A DNA stretch of 37,120 nucleotides from UMGS172 sp045587185 (GCA_045587185.1 JAZNBS010000033.1:1-37120); one strand, 5' to 3'. Positions 24,201 through 30,517 are shown, counted from the first letter of the stretch. Numbers and translations are program-made. Notes: a model not told the origin generated them from the letters alone.

Positions 24201-24787
24201 TGACCGATGCAGTGCTTGAGGAGGCGTTTGAACTTTTCAACAGTGGCGAGAAAAAAGAGTGGGATGCATCTTTACTTGAGCGTACCGCACGTCACGAAGC
24301 GGGTCACGCGTTCCTTTGCTGGCACAGTGGCGAGACACCTTCTTATGTCACCGTTGTTGCACGTTCAAACCACGGCGGTTATATGCAACACGGTGATCAC
24401 GAGGGCAAACCTATGTATAAAAAGGAAGAATTACTGTCCCGAATCAGAACTTCCCTTGGAGGACGTGCCGCTGAGATTGTTTACTACGGCCCTGAGGACG
24501 GTATTTCCACGGGTGCATCGGGCGACCTTCAGAGCGCAACAAGGGTGGCAAGAGGTATCGTCTGCACCTACGGTATGGATGATGAATTTGGTCTTGCTGT
24601 GGTTGACTCCGCGGCGGGTGAGATATCGGTACAGGTGAGGGCTGCCGTCAACAAACTGTTGCAGTCAGAAATGCAAAAGGCCATTGACCTTATTTCTGAA
24701 AACCGAGAGAAAATTGACCGTCTTGTCAGCGCATTGCTTGAAAAGAACCGTCTGACGGGGGAGGAAATTGAAGACATTTTTCGGTGA
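21299..24787 (+). CDS. ClpB-like AAA+ / receiver-like / FtsH-M41 fusion protease
   Basis: A 1162-residue protein joining two ATPase modules and a protease. Residues 1-200: helical N-terminus plus a Pro/Ala-rich linker. About 225-500: ClpA/B D2-like AAA+ with Walker A GPPGTGKT (261-268), Walker B CIVLFDEIEKAH and FFPAAICSRFATG, then a small C-domain. About 535-680: a receiver-like alpha/beta region (VKVVLIDINYK, GVRDILVLDGVEP). About 735-980: FtsH-type AAA with Walker A GPPGTGKT (774-781), Walker B IVFVDEIDAIA and MRRFDRR. About 985-1162: M41 peptidase with zinc motif HEAGH (999-1003) and third ligand Asp1076 (TGASGDLQSAT). Unlike FtsH it has no membrane helix. It probably unfolds and degrades cytosolic proteins; targets are unknown. 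The ribosome site is AAAGGAG. Confidence 0.9.
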   Translation: MGSNKLSFAMTRYMSFIENNVVKTKVKPTLEGFMLAALEDAKGNIFLKNDYTDRVKALLNETEASLEKAREKLVTHLALYDYSLEDAKKLDEIMQNFGDDPDYADGGEWTPDMMVEYLLRNPTPAIKNAFTPEEAPQETPEDAKKRALEADLAAMFKAKADTDASPDTKPNQCPAEKVKGTPAPSMLPIEDLPDEVEPVDGKQYLADLTKKTKQLRKYLSDRVFGQDNAINVFATGYFQAELLALTDKKRQKPRATFLFAGPPGTGKTFLAENIAKVLEMPFCRFDMSEYADKEACIEFAGSDKVYKNGKAGNVTSFVENNPRCIVLFDEIEKAHITVIHLFLQLLDAGRLRDNFTDNEISFKDVIVIFTTNAGKQFYENSEMTDYSGVSRKVILKALQNDINPVTQAPFFPAAICSRFATGNVVMFNHISAHNLRHIAKREVLRHAENFEKEIGIKVDIDERVYSTLLFAEGGAADARTVRARAETFFDDEMFELLRLVSSDSVNSNIADLESIKIGIDLPTQNAEVMSLYKNAGKPDVVAFCSDETLEMCKQKSSDCNFISVDSVSEVKSALDKNDVKVVLIDINYKRKDNGSRYLNIEDIDSEARDFFNYIREHHAQLPIYLLQTGEHSFCYEEEVSFKRQGVRDILVLDGVEPTFGHEIAEICSNIHQQQKMLSLAKSNRLVTYGTAQQLSDDGRVAEITLFDLKLAVALDPEDSKNVLSNVSKPSVRFSDVIGAEDAKKELKYFVEYLKNPKKYVKTGVRAPRGVLLYGPPGTGKTMLAKAVAGESDVTFITAEGNEFLKRYVGEGPQKVHELFNAARKYAPSIVFVDEIDAIAKERKGADGSSGSEEVLTAFLTEMDGFKNDMSKPVFVLAATNFEVDPGSAKSLDQALMRRFDRRVLIDLPDRDDRIKYMTQKMQGKPIFDVSEEMIKNIAVRSTGMSLASLESVFELALRTAIRDGEFKVTDAVLEEAFELFNSGEKKEWDASLLERTARHEAGHAFLCWHSGETPSYVTVVARSNHGGYMQHGDHEGKPMYKKEELLSRIRTSLGGRAAEIVYYGPEDGISTGASGDLQSATRVARGIVCTYGMDDEFGLAVVDSAAGEISVQVRAAVNKLLQSEMQKAIDLISENREKIDRLVSALLEKNRLTGEEIEDIFR

Positions 24788-24811
24788 TTTTAAATTAAAT
24801 AGATACATAAG

Positions 24812-24843
24812 AAAAACCGCAAACTTTACAGTTTGCGGTTTTT
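24812..24843. terminator. Bidirectional terminator after the fusion protease
   Basis: AAAAACCGCAAAC/GTTTGCGGTTTTT (13 bp) with loop TTTACA, between convergent genes. Confidence 0.9.
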
Positions 24844-24860
24844 TGTCTAGAATTATCAAA

Positions 24861-25163
24861 TTAAAACACAGAAAGGATATCCTCTTTGGGTCTGAAACCA
24901 ACAATTCTCGTTTTTTCTATACCGTTTTCAAAAACGATAAGGGTGGGGATGCTCATTACGTTGTATTTCATCGCTAACTCGGCCGATTCATCAACGTTGA
25001 TTTTGCCCACGGTTATGTCATGACGCTCGTTTGAAATTTCCTCAACAATGGGAGCTACCATTTTGCAAGGACCGCACCAATCGGCATAAAAATCGACAAG
25101 CGCAGTGCCGTTGAATTTCAAAATTTCGGTTTCAAAATTTTCAACATTAAGTTTTTTAAGCAT
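24861..25163 (-). CDS. trxA: Thioredoxin
   Basis: Cytosolic disulfide reductase of 100 residues. The active site is in VDFYADWCGPCKMVAPIVEEI (WCGPC), with cis-Pro in SIPTLIVFENG and the C-terminal GFRPKEDI helix. ATG at 25163 (minus strand) is chosen because AAGAGGTG precedes it by about six bases; the in-frame GTG at 25172 is part of that ribosome site. It is the second gene after the ferredoxin:thioredoxin reductase-like gene, 12 bases apart, so the latter is its likely electron donor. The missing Gly of the usual VGF loop end makes it a compact version. Confidence 0.95.
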   Translation of the reverse strand: MLKKLNVENFETEILKFNGTALVDFYADWCGPCKMVAPIVEEISNERHDITVGKINVDESAELAMKYNVMSIPTLIVFENGIEKTRIVGFRPKEDILSVF

Positions 25164-25175
25164 TAAAAACACCTC

Positions 25176-25376
25176 TTAATCTTTTGATTTATAATAGAGC
25201 ATACAGTGGCAGTAGCCTTCAAAATCGGGGTCGGCAATCTGTGCCTTGAATTCATCGCAAATGCACTTAAACTGAGGTAGTTTCTCTACACGGCAAGGGC
25301 AAAAGCCGTCCTTTGCCTTAAGTCCCTTTTTAATGCGCTCAACAGTTTCCTTATCCTCATTGAGTTTTATAGCCAT
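25176..25376 (-). CDS. Ferredoxin:thioredoxin reductase catalytic-subunit-like protein
   Basis: A 66-residue protein with three cysteine pairs, CPC (26-28), CIC (38-40) and CHC (56-58). This is the signature of the beta (catalytic) chain of ferredoxin:thioredoxin reductase, which holds a [4Fe-4S] cluster next to a redox disulfide. It is shorter than the plant/cyanobacterial chain and the spacing differs (x9 and x15 between pairs). It would take electrons from reduced ferredoxin and pass them to the adjacent thioredoxin. ATG at 25376 has AAAGGAGGTG six bases upstream; the preceding TTG is too close to it. Promoter at 25416-25444. Confidence 0.88.
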   Translation of the reverse strand: MAIKLNEDKETVERIKKGLKAKDGFCPCRVEKLPQFKCICDEFKAQIADPDFEGYCHCMLYYKSKD

Positions 25377-25415
25377 CAAGACACCTCCTTTAATTTAATG
25401 TACTGCTTTACAATT

Positions 25416-25444
25416 ATTTTAACATATTTTGTGAAGATTTTCAA
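25416..25444 (-). promoter_or_regulatory. Promoter of the FTR-like/thioredoxin operon
   Basis: Minus strand: TTGAAA (25439-25444), 17-base spacer, TAAAAT (25416-25421), about 40 bases before the start. Confidence 0.7.
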
Positions 25445-25508
25445 CATTTTTTGTTATAACGGCTATGGTCAGTCAAAACAATTTCAGTGGTTTGGCAAAC
25501 TACAGTCA

Positions 25509-26177
25509 TTATACAAAAATTGTCAGTTGATGTTGTTTATCACAAACGGCAAGAATTATTTCTTTGGTACTCTTGTGACCTTGGCATTTAAGTTCGTTAT
25601 AAAGCCAAGCAGTATCAAGTCCAAGCCGTTTAAGATTGGAGTCCAGAATTCTTCCGTCCATAATAACTTCGGTGTTTATGCTTGCGGGTTCGGGTACAAT
25701 GTCCATATCAAGCGGATTCAATGGGCGCTTGGTGGATTTAGGCAAAACGGTGAGTCTGCCGTTATATTCGAAAACTGCCATTTGAATATCCCTGAGGTCA
25801 AAATAACCTTCCTGACGGCACATTACCATAAATTCGGTAAGGTCCATCTTGGCCTTTTTCATGTTTTTTCGGTATATCTTGTCGTTGCACATGATTATCG
25901 TCGGGGTGCCGTTAATATATTTGCGCGCCCTTGGAAATTTGCTTGCAAGAGTGGTTAAGGCTACGGCGATTATACCGTATATTAACATCGCAATTAGAGG
26001 TTTCCACGGTTGCTCCAGTTCGGTTGCAAGTTCAGCGGCAATAGAACCAATGGTGATTCCTGTGACATAATCAAATAATGTAAGCTGTGACATCTGTTTA
26101 TGACCCATTACTTTGGCTATCACAAACAGCGCCACAGCTGATAGACTTGAAGTTAAAATAACCTTTATAAATTCCAT
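25509..26177 (-). CDS. DUF421/YetF-family membrane protein
   Basis: A 222-residue protein of the YetF group. Three N-terminal hydrophobic segments (about 3-20, 33-50 and 60-80) carry the conserved MGHKQMSQLTLFDYVTGITIGSIAAE. A cytosolic domain follows with GTPTIIMCNDKIYRKNMKKAKMDLTEFMVMCRQEGYFDLRDIQMAVFEYNGRLTVLPK, the family hallmark. Relatives in sporeformers such as the SpoVA-linked 2Duf proteins affect membrane properties, but no function is proven for this type. AGAGGTG precedes ATG 26177. It lies 48 bases after the small DUF6774-like gene, probably in the same transcript. Confidence 0.9.
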   Translation of the reverse strand: MEFIKVILTSSLSAVALFVIAKVMGHKQMSQLTLFDYVTGITIGSIAAELATELEQPWKPLIAMLIYGIIAVALTTLASKFPRARKYINGTPTIIMCNDKIYRKNMKKAKMDLTEFMVMCRQEGYFDLRDIQMAVFEYNGRLTVLPKSTKRPLNPLDMDIVPEPASINTEVIMDGRILDSNLKRLGLDTAWLYNELKCQGHKSTKEIILAVCDKQHQLTIFV

Positions 26178-26225
26178 AAGAGCACCTCTGGTTGGGTTTA
26201 TTATTTACAAAAGGCGCGAAGTTAT

Positions 26226-26408
26226 TTAAAGGGCTGTGCCATTTTTACAATTGTTTTCACAAAAACTTCTTTGTGTTGAAATTGTGACCAAAGTGTCACC
26301 AAGTTGTACTAATACCGAAGCGAGAAGCAACAGCTCATCGTTAGTCAACTTGCAGGAAATTGCATTGGCTACCGCAGTAACCGATGCGATTAACTCGCAA
26401 GAGTTCAC
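26226..26408 (-). CDS. Small DUF6774-like protein
   Basis: A 60-residue protein starting at GTG 26408 (minus strand) with GAGGTG seven bases upstream. The sequence is mostly two hydrophobic-amphipathic helices, CELIASVTAVANAISCKLTN and ELLLLASVLVQLGDTLVTIS, and it ends in a Cys-containing tail. I associate it from memory with the short clostridial family DUF6774, with moderate confidence. It lies just upstream of the DUF421 gene on the same strand. Function unknown. Confidence 0.7.
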   Translation of the reverse strand: MNSCELIASVTAVANAISCKLTNDELLLLASVLVQLGDTLVTISTQRSFCENNCKNGTAL

Positions 26409-26467
26409 AATATATCACCTCAATATATAATATGCTAAATTATTTAAAGTTTAAAGGCAAAACACTA

Positions 26468-26496
26468 ATGACAAATGACTGTGAATATGGTATACT
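26468..26496 (+). promoter_or_regulatory. Candidate promoter of the ICMT-like gene
   Basis: ATGACA (26468-26473), 17-base spacer, TATACT (26491-26496). It implies a ~135-base leader before the ATG at 26640, in which a 29-codon ORF is found. Confidence 0.45.
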
Positions 26497-26527
26497 TGAT
26501 AAAGTAAGCGCCGTAAGGAAAATAAAG

Positions 26528-26617
26528 ATGGATATATGGTGGCTTTGTGTGTCTATAGCCGTAGGTAAGCTTGTCGTCTATTGTGAAAACGCTAACACCG
26601 TACACCATAAAATTTGA
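26528..26617 (+). CDS. Possible 29-residue small ORF upstream of the ICMT-like gene
   Basis: ATG 26528 is preceded by AAGGAAAATAAAG and the stop is at 26615-26617, 22 bases before the methyltransferase start. The peptide begins MDIWWLCVSIAVGKLVVYC, so it is short, hydrophobic and Trp/Cys-containing, possibly a single membrane helix or a leader peptide. It may equally be chance; no homology is recognised. Confidence 0.3.
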   Translation: MDIWWLCVSIAVGKLVVYCENANTVHHKI

Positions 26618-26639
26618 AAAGTGGCTGAAAGGTAATGTA

Positions 26640-27305
26640 ATGAAACTGATTTTTAACGCTTTAATAAAATACGTTTTTGGTGTACTTTTGGTCGGTGCAC
26701 TTGTGTTTTTGCCCGCAGGAACACTTCTCTTTACGGGTGGACTTGTCTTTATGACGGTGCTGTTTGTCCCCGTATTCATATTAGGCGTTGTACTTTTGAT
26801 AAAATTTCCCAAACTTTTGGAAAAACGTCTTGACGGCAAGGAAAAACAGGGGACACAAAAAGTCGTAGTGGCCCTTTCGGCACTCATTTTCATCGGCGGT
26901 TTCGTTGTCGCAGGGCTTGATTATAGGTTCGGTTGGTCAAGAGTGCCGACCGCGGTTCAGATTGTCGCGGTATTATTGTTTTTGTGTTGCTACGGTCTAT
27001 ATGCAGAGGTTATGCGAGAAAATGCGTACCTTTCAAGAACTGTTGAGGTGCAAGAAGGCCAAAAGGTCGTAGATACGGGACTTTACGGCATTGTCCGTCA
27101 CCCGATGTATACGGCAACGGCGCTGATGTTTTTGATGATACCGATTATCTTGGGCTCTATATATGCGTGTATTATATTTCTCGCATATCCCATAATCATT
27201 GCAATGCGTATAAAAGCCGAAGAAAAACTACTGTCACAACAACTTGAGGGATATAAAGAGTACAAAAGAAAAGTGAAATACAAAATGATACCTTTCATAT
27301 GGTAA
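26640..27305 (+). CDS. Isoprenylcysteine carboxyl methyltransferase-family membrane protein
   Basis: Polytopic membrane protein of 221 residues with five to six helices. The C-terminal signature GLYGIVRHPMYTATALMFLMIPIILGS, followed by RIKAEEKLLSQQLEGYKEYKRKVKYKMIPFIW, is the ICMT/PEMT-type S-adenosylmethionine-binding region (RHPxY and ExxL...Y). Bacterial members methylate unknown lipid or small substrates. ATG at 26640 is preferred (GAAAGGT six bases upstream) over an in-frame codon at 26571, which would add a non-membrane stretch. It ends within a long palindromic terminator. Confidence 0.87.
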   Translation: MKLIFNALIKYVFGVLLVGALVFLPAGTLLFTGGLVFMTVLFVPVFILGVVLLIKFPKLLEKRLDGKEKQGTQKVVVALSALIFIGGFVVAGLDYRFGWSRVPTAVQIVAVLLFLCCYGLYAEVMRENAYLSRTVEVQEGQKVVDTGLYGIVRHPMYTATALMFLMIPIILGSIYACIIFLAYPIIIAMRIKAEEKLLSQQLEGYKEYKRKVKYKMIPFIW

Positions 27306-27345
27306 ACAAACCCTGTCCAAATGCATTTGGACAGGGTTTGTTTTT
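27304..27345. terminator. 40-bp perfect palindrome, bidirectional terminator
   Basis: The arms AAACAAACCCTGTCCAAATG (27304-27323) and its exact complement (27324-27343) form an uninterrupted palindrome, followed by T residues. It begins in the stop codon of the ICMT-like gene and faces the convergent Mn catalase gene. Confidence 0.9.
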
Positions 27346-27374
27346 GCAAAATTATGCATTTAAACGGTTATTGT

Positions 27375-28040
27375 TTATTTGTCAAAGGATACGGGTTCGG
27401 TTTCACCCGTTGCAAAGGCATTGGGACCGGGGTCGGACATAGAAAAATACATTCTTGCAGCCTTTGTTGTGCCAAAATCACGGTTGGAACCTGAATTCTG
27501 CACCTTGTTGAACGCATCACGGAACATCTGGTTGTGCGCTTCTTCGCGGTTGAGCAGAAAATCAATGGTTTCACGAACTTTTTTATCATCAATCTGTCGG
27601 TAAAGATATTCGTAAACTACCTTTGCGCGTTGTTCAGATGCAATGTTACTGAGCAAATCGGCGCATAAATCACCCGTAACTGTTACATAATCGGCCGTCC
27701 ATGAGTATCCCGAAGCGTTTATAAGACCTGGGTTCAGTCCAAGTATCACGTGTGACTGAATCTCGCCCGAGGGCACTTTTTCAGCATCAACATCGTGCCC
27801 GTTCAAAAGATTGATAGTTTGTGCCACCATTTCCATGTGGCCCAACTCTTCTGCGGCGATATCGAGGAACAGGTCTTTAATCTCGGGGTCTTTGATTCTG
27901 AAACTCTGTGACATATATTGCATTGCGGCTTTGAGTTCACCGTTGCCTCCGCCAAGTTGTTCCTGTAAAAGCGCTGCATACTGAGGATTGGGACGTTCCA
28001 CTTCAACGGGGTGAAAAAGCATGTTTTCGTGTTTAAACAT
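27375..28040 (-). CDS. Manganese catalase (CotJC-like)
   Basis: Non-heme dimanganese catalase-fold protein of 221 residues, decomposing hydrogen peroxide. Ligand motifs of the four-helix bundle are visible: ELKAAMQYMSQSF (Glu), AAEELGHMEMVAQTI (Glu and His), ASEQRAKVVYEYL (Glu) and NREEAHNQMFRDAF (Glu and His). The length lies between spore-coat CotJC (about 190) and full Mn catalase (about 270-290). Either a coat-associated or a vegetative peroxide-defence role is possible. GTGGAG precedes the ATG. It is divergent from the FAD/Rieske oxidoreductase, suggesting a shared oxidative-stress theme. Confidence 0.92.
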   Translation of the reverse strand: MFKHENMLFHPVEVERPNPQYAALLQEQLGGGNGELKAAMQYMSQSFRIKDPEIKDLFLDIAAEELGHMEMVAQTINLLNGHDVDAEKVPSGEIQSHVILGLNPGLINASGYSWTADYVTVTGDLCADLLSNIASEQRAKVVYEYLYRQIDDKKVRETIDFLLNREEAHNQMFRDAFNKVQNSGSNRDFGTTKAARMYFSMSDPGPNAFATGETEPVSFDK

Positions 28041-28222
28041 TCAATTAACTCCACAAGTTTTATGATGCATATTTTTTCCGCTTTTTATAGGAATATGCTA
28101 AGTCTCATATTCAAAATTCAGGGCTTGACTGAAATTTCCAGCGCGAGTAAAAAAGGTATAGAATTAGTATATCTCATTAAAAAACACCAACACTAATCAT
28201 ATTATAATTCGGAGGAAAATTT

Positions 28223-29521
28223 ATGGAATCGGTTTGGATGCAGAGCACACCGCACTTGGAGTTTAACACACTTGACGGAGATAAAAACACTGATGTTTTG
28301 ATTATAGGGGGTGGTATCATCGGGATTTTATGCGCCTATAAAATGAAAAAGGCCGGCATCAACTGCATCTTGGTTGAGGCTGATAAGATTTGCGGTGGTG
28401 TCACGGAATTGACCGCTGCCAAGATTACACTGGCACACGGCCTAATCTATGACAAACTGATTAGAACCTTTGGTGAGATGAGTGCAAAACTTTATCTTGA
28501 GGCACAGCTTAACGCCATTGAAGAATATGAAAACCTTTGCCGTGACATCGACTGCGACTATGAAACAAAGGATTCATTTGTCTACTCTTTAAGTGACCGT
28601 TCCAAAATAGAAAAAGAGGTCAAGGCACTGAATAGACTCGGTCTAAAAGCCGAAATTTCTGATGCGCATATACTCCCGTTTAAGGTGGCAGGTGCAGTGC
28701 GAGTAAGAAATCAAGCACAGTTTAATCCTTTGAAGTTCCTATACGCCGTCGCAAAAGACCTGCCAATTTATGAGCACACAAAAGTTATGGGATTTTTCCC
28801 TCATAAGGTCACAACTAATCGCGGAAGCATAAATTTTAAAAGGTTGTTAGTTGCAACCCATTTTCCGATATTCAACAAGCACGGCGGTTATTTTTTAAAA
28901 CTGTATCAACACCGTTCGTATGTAATTGCCTTAAAGAAAGGGCATGATATGGACGGAATGTATGTTGATAAATCAGACAAGGGTCTTTCTTTTCGTAATT
29001 ATGGTGATATTTTACTCTTGGGCGGAGGAGGACATCGCACAGGCAAGCAGGGTGGCTGTTGGCAGGAACTTGAACAATTTGCGTTGAAGCACTATCCAAA
29101 TTCAAAAATTGTGGGCAGATGGGCAACACAAGACTGTGTGACGTTGGACGGTATCCCATATATCGGGCAGTATTCCAAGTCCACTCCCGACACATTTGTG
29201 GCAACGGGCTTTAATAAATGGGGAATGACAAACGCAATGGTTGCGTCAAATATTTTGACAGACCTTATCCAAGACAAACCCAATCGATATGCAGAGGTCT
29301 TTTCACCTTCCCGCAGTATTATGCACGTGCAACTTGCCAAAAATGCTTTGGCATCAACGGTTGGACTTCTGACACCCACAGCGCCCCGATGCCCTCATCT
29401 TGGCTGTGCTCTTAAATATAACCGAGCCGAGCACACATGGGACTGTCCGTGCCACGGTTCGCGTTTCACACAAGATGGCAAACTCATTGAAAATCCCGCT
29501 ACCGACGATGCAAAACTGTAG
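28223..29521 (+). CDS. FAD-dependent oxidoreductase with C-terminal Rieske domain (YhfW-like)
   Basis: 432-residue fusion. The N-terminus has a dinucleotide-binding motif VLIIGGGIIGILCAYKMKKAG followed by ILVEAD, then the DAO fold (about 25-365), with GRWATQDCVTLDGIPYIG and TFVATGFNKWGMTNAMVAS near the FAD site. The C-terminus has a Rieske [2Fe-2S] module with ligands CPH (390-392) and CPCH (408-411). The order DAO-Rieske is that of Bacillus YhfW. It probably transfers electrons between an Fe-S donor and an unknown substrate. GGAGGA precedes the ATG. It shares an upstream region with the divergent Mn catalase; a TTGACT...TAAAAA pair with 17-base spacing (about 28122-28150) is a weak promoter candidate. 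Confidence 0.9.
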   Translation: MESVWMQSTPHLEFNTLDGDKNTDVLIIGGGIIGILCAYKMKKAGINCILVEADKICGGVTELTAAKITLAHGLIYDKLIRTFGEMSAKLYLEAQLNAIEEYENLCRDIDCDYETKDSFVYSLSDRSKIEKEVKALNRLGLKAEISDAHILPFKVAGAVRVRNQAQFNPLKFLYAVAKDLPIYEHTKVMGFFPHKVTTNRGSINFKRLLVATHFPIFNKHGGYFLKLYQHRSYVIALKKGHDMDGMYVDKSDKGLSFRNYGDILLLGGGGHRTGKQGGCWQELEQFALKHYPNSKIVGRWATQDCVTLDGIPYIGQYSKSTPDTFVATGFNKWGMTNAMVASNILTDLIQDKPNRYAEVFSPSRSIMHVQLAKNALASTVGLLTPTAPRCPHLGCALKYNRAEHTWDCPCHGSRFTQDGKLIENPATDDAKL

Positions 29522-29547
29522 ATACAGTTGAGAAATGTCAACTGTAT
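29522..29547 (+). terminator. Hairpin after the FAD/Rieske gene
   Basis: Perfect 10-bp stem ATACAGTTGA/TCAACTGTAT with loop GAAATG directly after the stop codon. There is no clear T tract, so it may protect the mRNA 3' end or act as a weak terminator. Confidence 0.6.
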
Positions 29548-29591
29548 CTCAAACGGATAACGGCATACAATCAGAGCACGAAAAGATATGA

Positions 29592-29885
29592 TGCGTAGAA
29601 GAAATACGAGAAAAAACTGCTAACTACAGATATACAGGAAATATTGAAACGAACGATATAATCATAGCCGCACATAATTATAAAAGCCATTTCGGTTCAT
29701 TGAATAAGTTAAAAATAGGGGATGAAGTCAAATTTATAGATGCTTACGGAAATTTGCATTTATATGAAGTTCGCCAACTTATAACATTAGACGGTACCGC
29801 CGTATCGGATATGCAATCTGGTGGTTGGGACTTCACGCTGTTCACCTGTACCAAAGGCGGCGAACAGCGTGTAACAGTTAGATGA
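29592..29885 (+). pseudogene. 5'-truncated sortase remnant
   Basis: An open frame without a proper start encodes the C-terminal half of a sortase. It contains NYRYTGNIETNDIIIAAHNY with KSHFG (catalytic His in the AHNY position, normally GHNY), GDEVKFIDAYGNLHLYEVRQL, WDFTLFTCTKGG (catalytic Cys in the TC motif) and EQRVTVR (catalytic Arg). The N-terminal membrane anchor and first strands are missing: an in-frame stop lies at 29589-29591, and no ribosome site is evident. An internal TTG at 29700 would give only 61 residues without the His. It is most likely a decayed gene from the pilus/accessory region, or a fragment left by recombination. A terminator follows. Confidence 0.75.
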
Positions 29886-29910
29886 AAAAAATAGAATAAT
29901 AACAAGCGTT

Positions 29911-29944
29911 AAAAGATCTTGCTTAAAGTAAGGTCTTTTAATTT
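29911..29944 (+). terminator. Terminator after the sortase remnant
   Basis: AAAAGATCTTGC pairs with GTAAGGTCTTTT (wobbles included), loop TTAAA, then a T-rich tail. Its survival supports the remnant having once been a transcribed gene. Confidence 0.65.
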
Positions 29945-30280
29945 TATCTGGACTTTTGAAATGCTTTGTGGTAATGTTGTGTTTCAAAGGGGAAAAAGTA
30001 ACAAAAAGCATAATTAAAACTGTGGTCAAAGGCGAAAAAACTTAATAGGTTCGAATGAAATTTAAAAACCAAAACCCAATAAATACCGGACTTTTTAGCG
30101 TGTCTAAGTAAGGGCGTGTATGCGTGTTCCCAAACAAAAAGCAGACCGCAATATCTGGTATTTTTTTAGTTGTTTTTAGTAGTTTTCACTAGTATATATT
30201 GTGCGTTTTTATGCTCTTTGACCACAAATTCTCCGCTTGTTCCGTGTGCTCCGGATGTGTCTGTGGGAAAAATTGTGGTC
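29945..30280. repeat. Gene-free stretch with repeated TGTGGTCAAA and an inverted repeat
   Basis: No credible gene is seen between 29886 and 30512. The decamer TGTGGTCAAA occurs at 30021-30030 and again within AATTGTGGTCAAA (30271-30283), and in reverse in TTTGACCACAAATT (30217-30230). The last two form a 13-bp inverted repeat with a 40-base loop. The stretch is AT-rich and is bordered by a sortase fragment and a toxin-antitoxin-like pair, consistent with the scar of an excised or decayed mobile segment (inference). Confidence 0.5.
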
Positions 30281-30329
30281 AAAAAATACTCCTCATAAAC
30301 GGCAACCGCCGTCAATGAGGAGTATTTTT
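30281..30329. terminator. Two-tier hairpin terminator
   Basis: Outer arms AAATACTCCTCAT (30284-30296) and ATGAGGAGTATTT (30315-30327) are perfectly complementary. They enclose an inner stem ACGGC/GCCGT with loop AACC. A and T tracts lie on both sides. No intact gene ends at it now, so it may belong to a lost gene. Confidence 0.75.
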
Positions 30330-30459
30330 GTTGTGTGTATGTTACCTTATAAAGCTGTAAAAGTCAAGTTATATTTCAGATATCCGTTGTACAAATTTTG
30401 GACAGCATTAAACAAAGAATAAAACTCTTCGCATAATAAAAAAGAAAATGCAAATACTA

Positions 30460-30517
30460 TTGACATTATCACGGTCAACCGATATAATAATAGTAACAGG
30501 AGGTGAAACACCGTGAT
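30460..30517 (+). promoter_or_regulatory. Promoter and operator-like inverted repeat of the HTH/nucleotidyltransferase pair
   Basis: TTGACA (30460-30465), 17-base spacer, TATAAT (30483-30488). ATCACGGT (30468-30475), inside the spacer, is the exact reverse complement of ACCGTGAT (30510-30517), which covers the GTG start of the HTH gene. The half-sites are 42 bp apart centre to centre, about four helical turns. CGGTCAACCG (30472-30481) is a further small palindrome. Together these suggest autoregulation by the HTH protein. Confidence 0.7.

Noticed and set aside
25398..25958. 186-codon plus-strand open frame over the DUF421 gene
   Set aside because: Antisense to a recognised DUF421 coding sequence, with low-complexity Phe/Lys-rich content and no ribosome site.
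29700..29885. Independent 61-residue protein starting at TTG 29700
   Set aside because: The same frame continues upstream with sortase-like residues including the catalytic His, so it is better explained as part of a truncated sortase.
30237..30422. 61-codon open frame in the gene-free stretch
   Set aside because: It runs straight through the two-tier terminator hairpin and inverted repeat, has no ribosome site, and its peptide is not protein-like.
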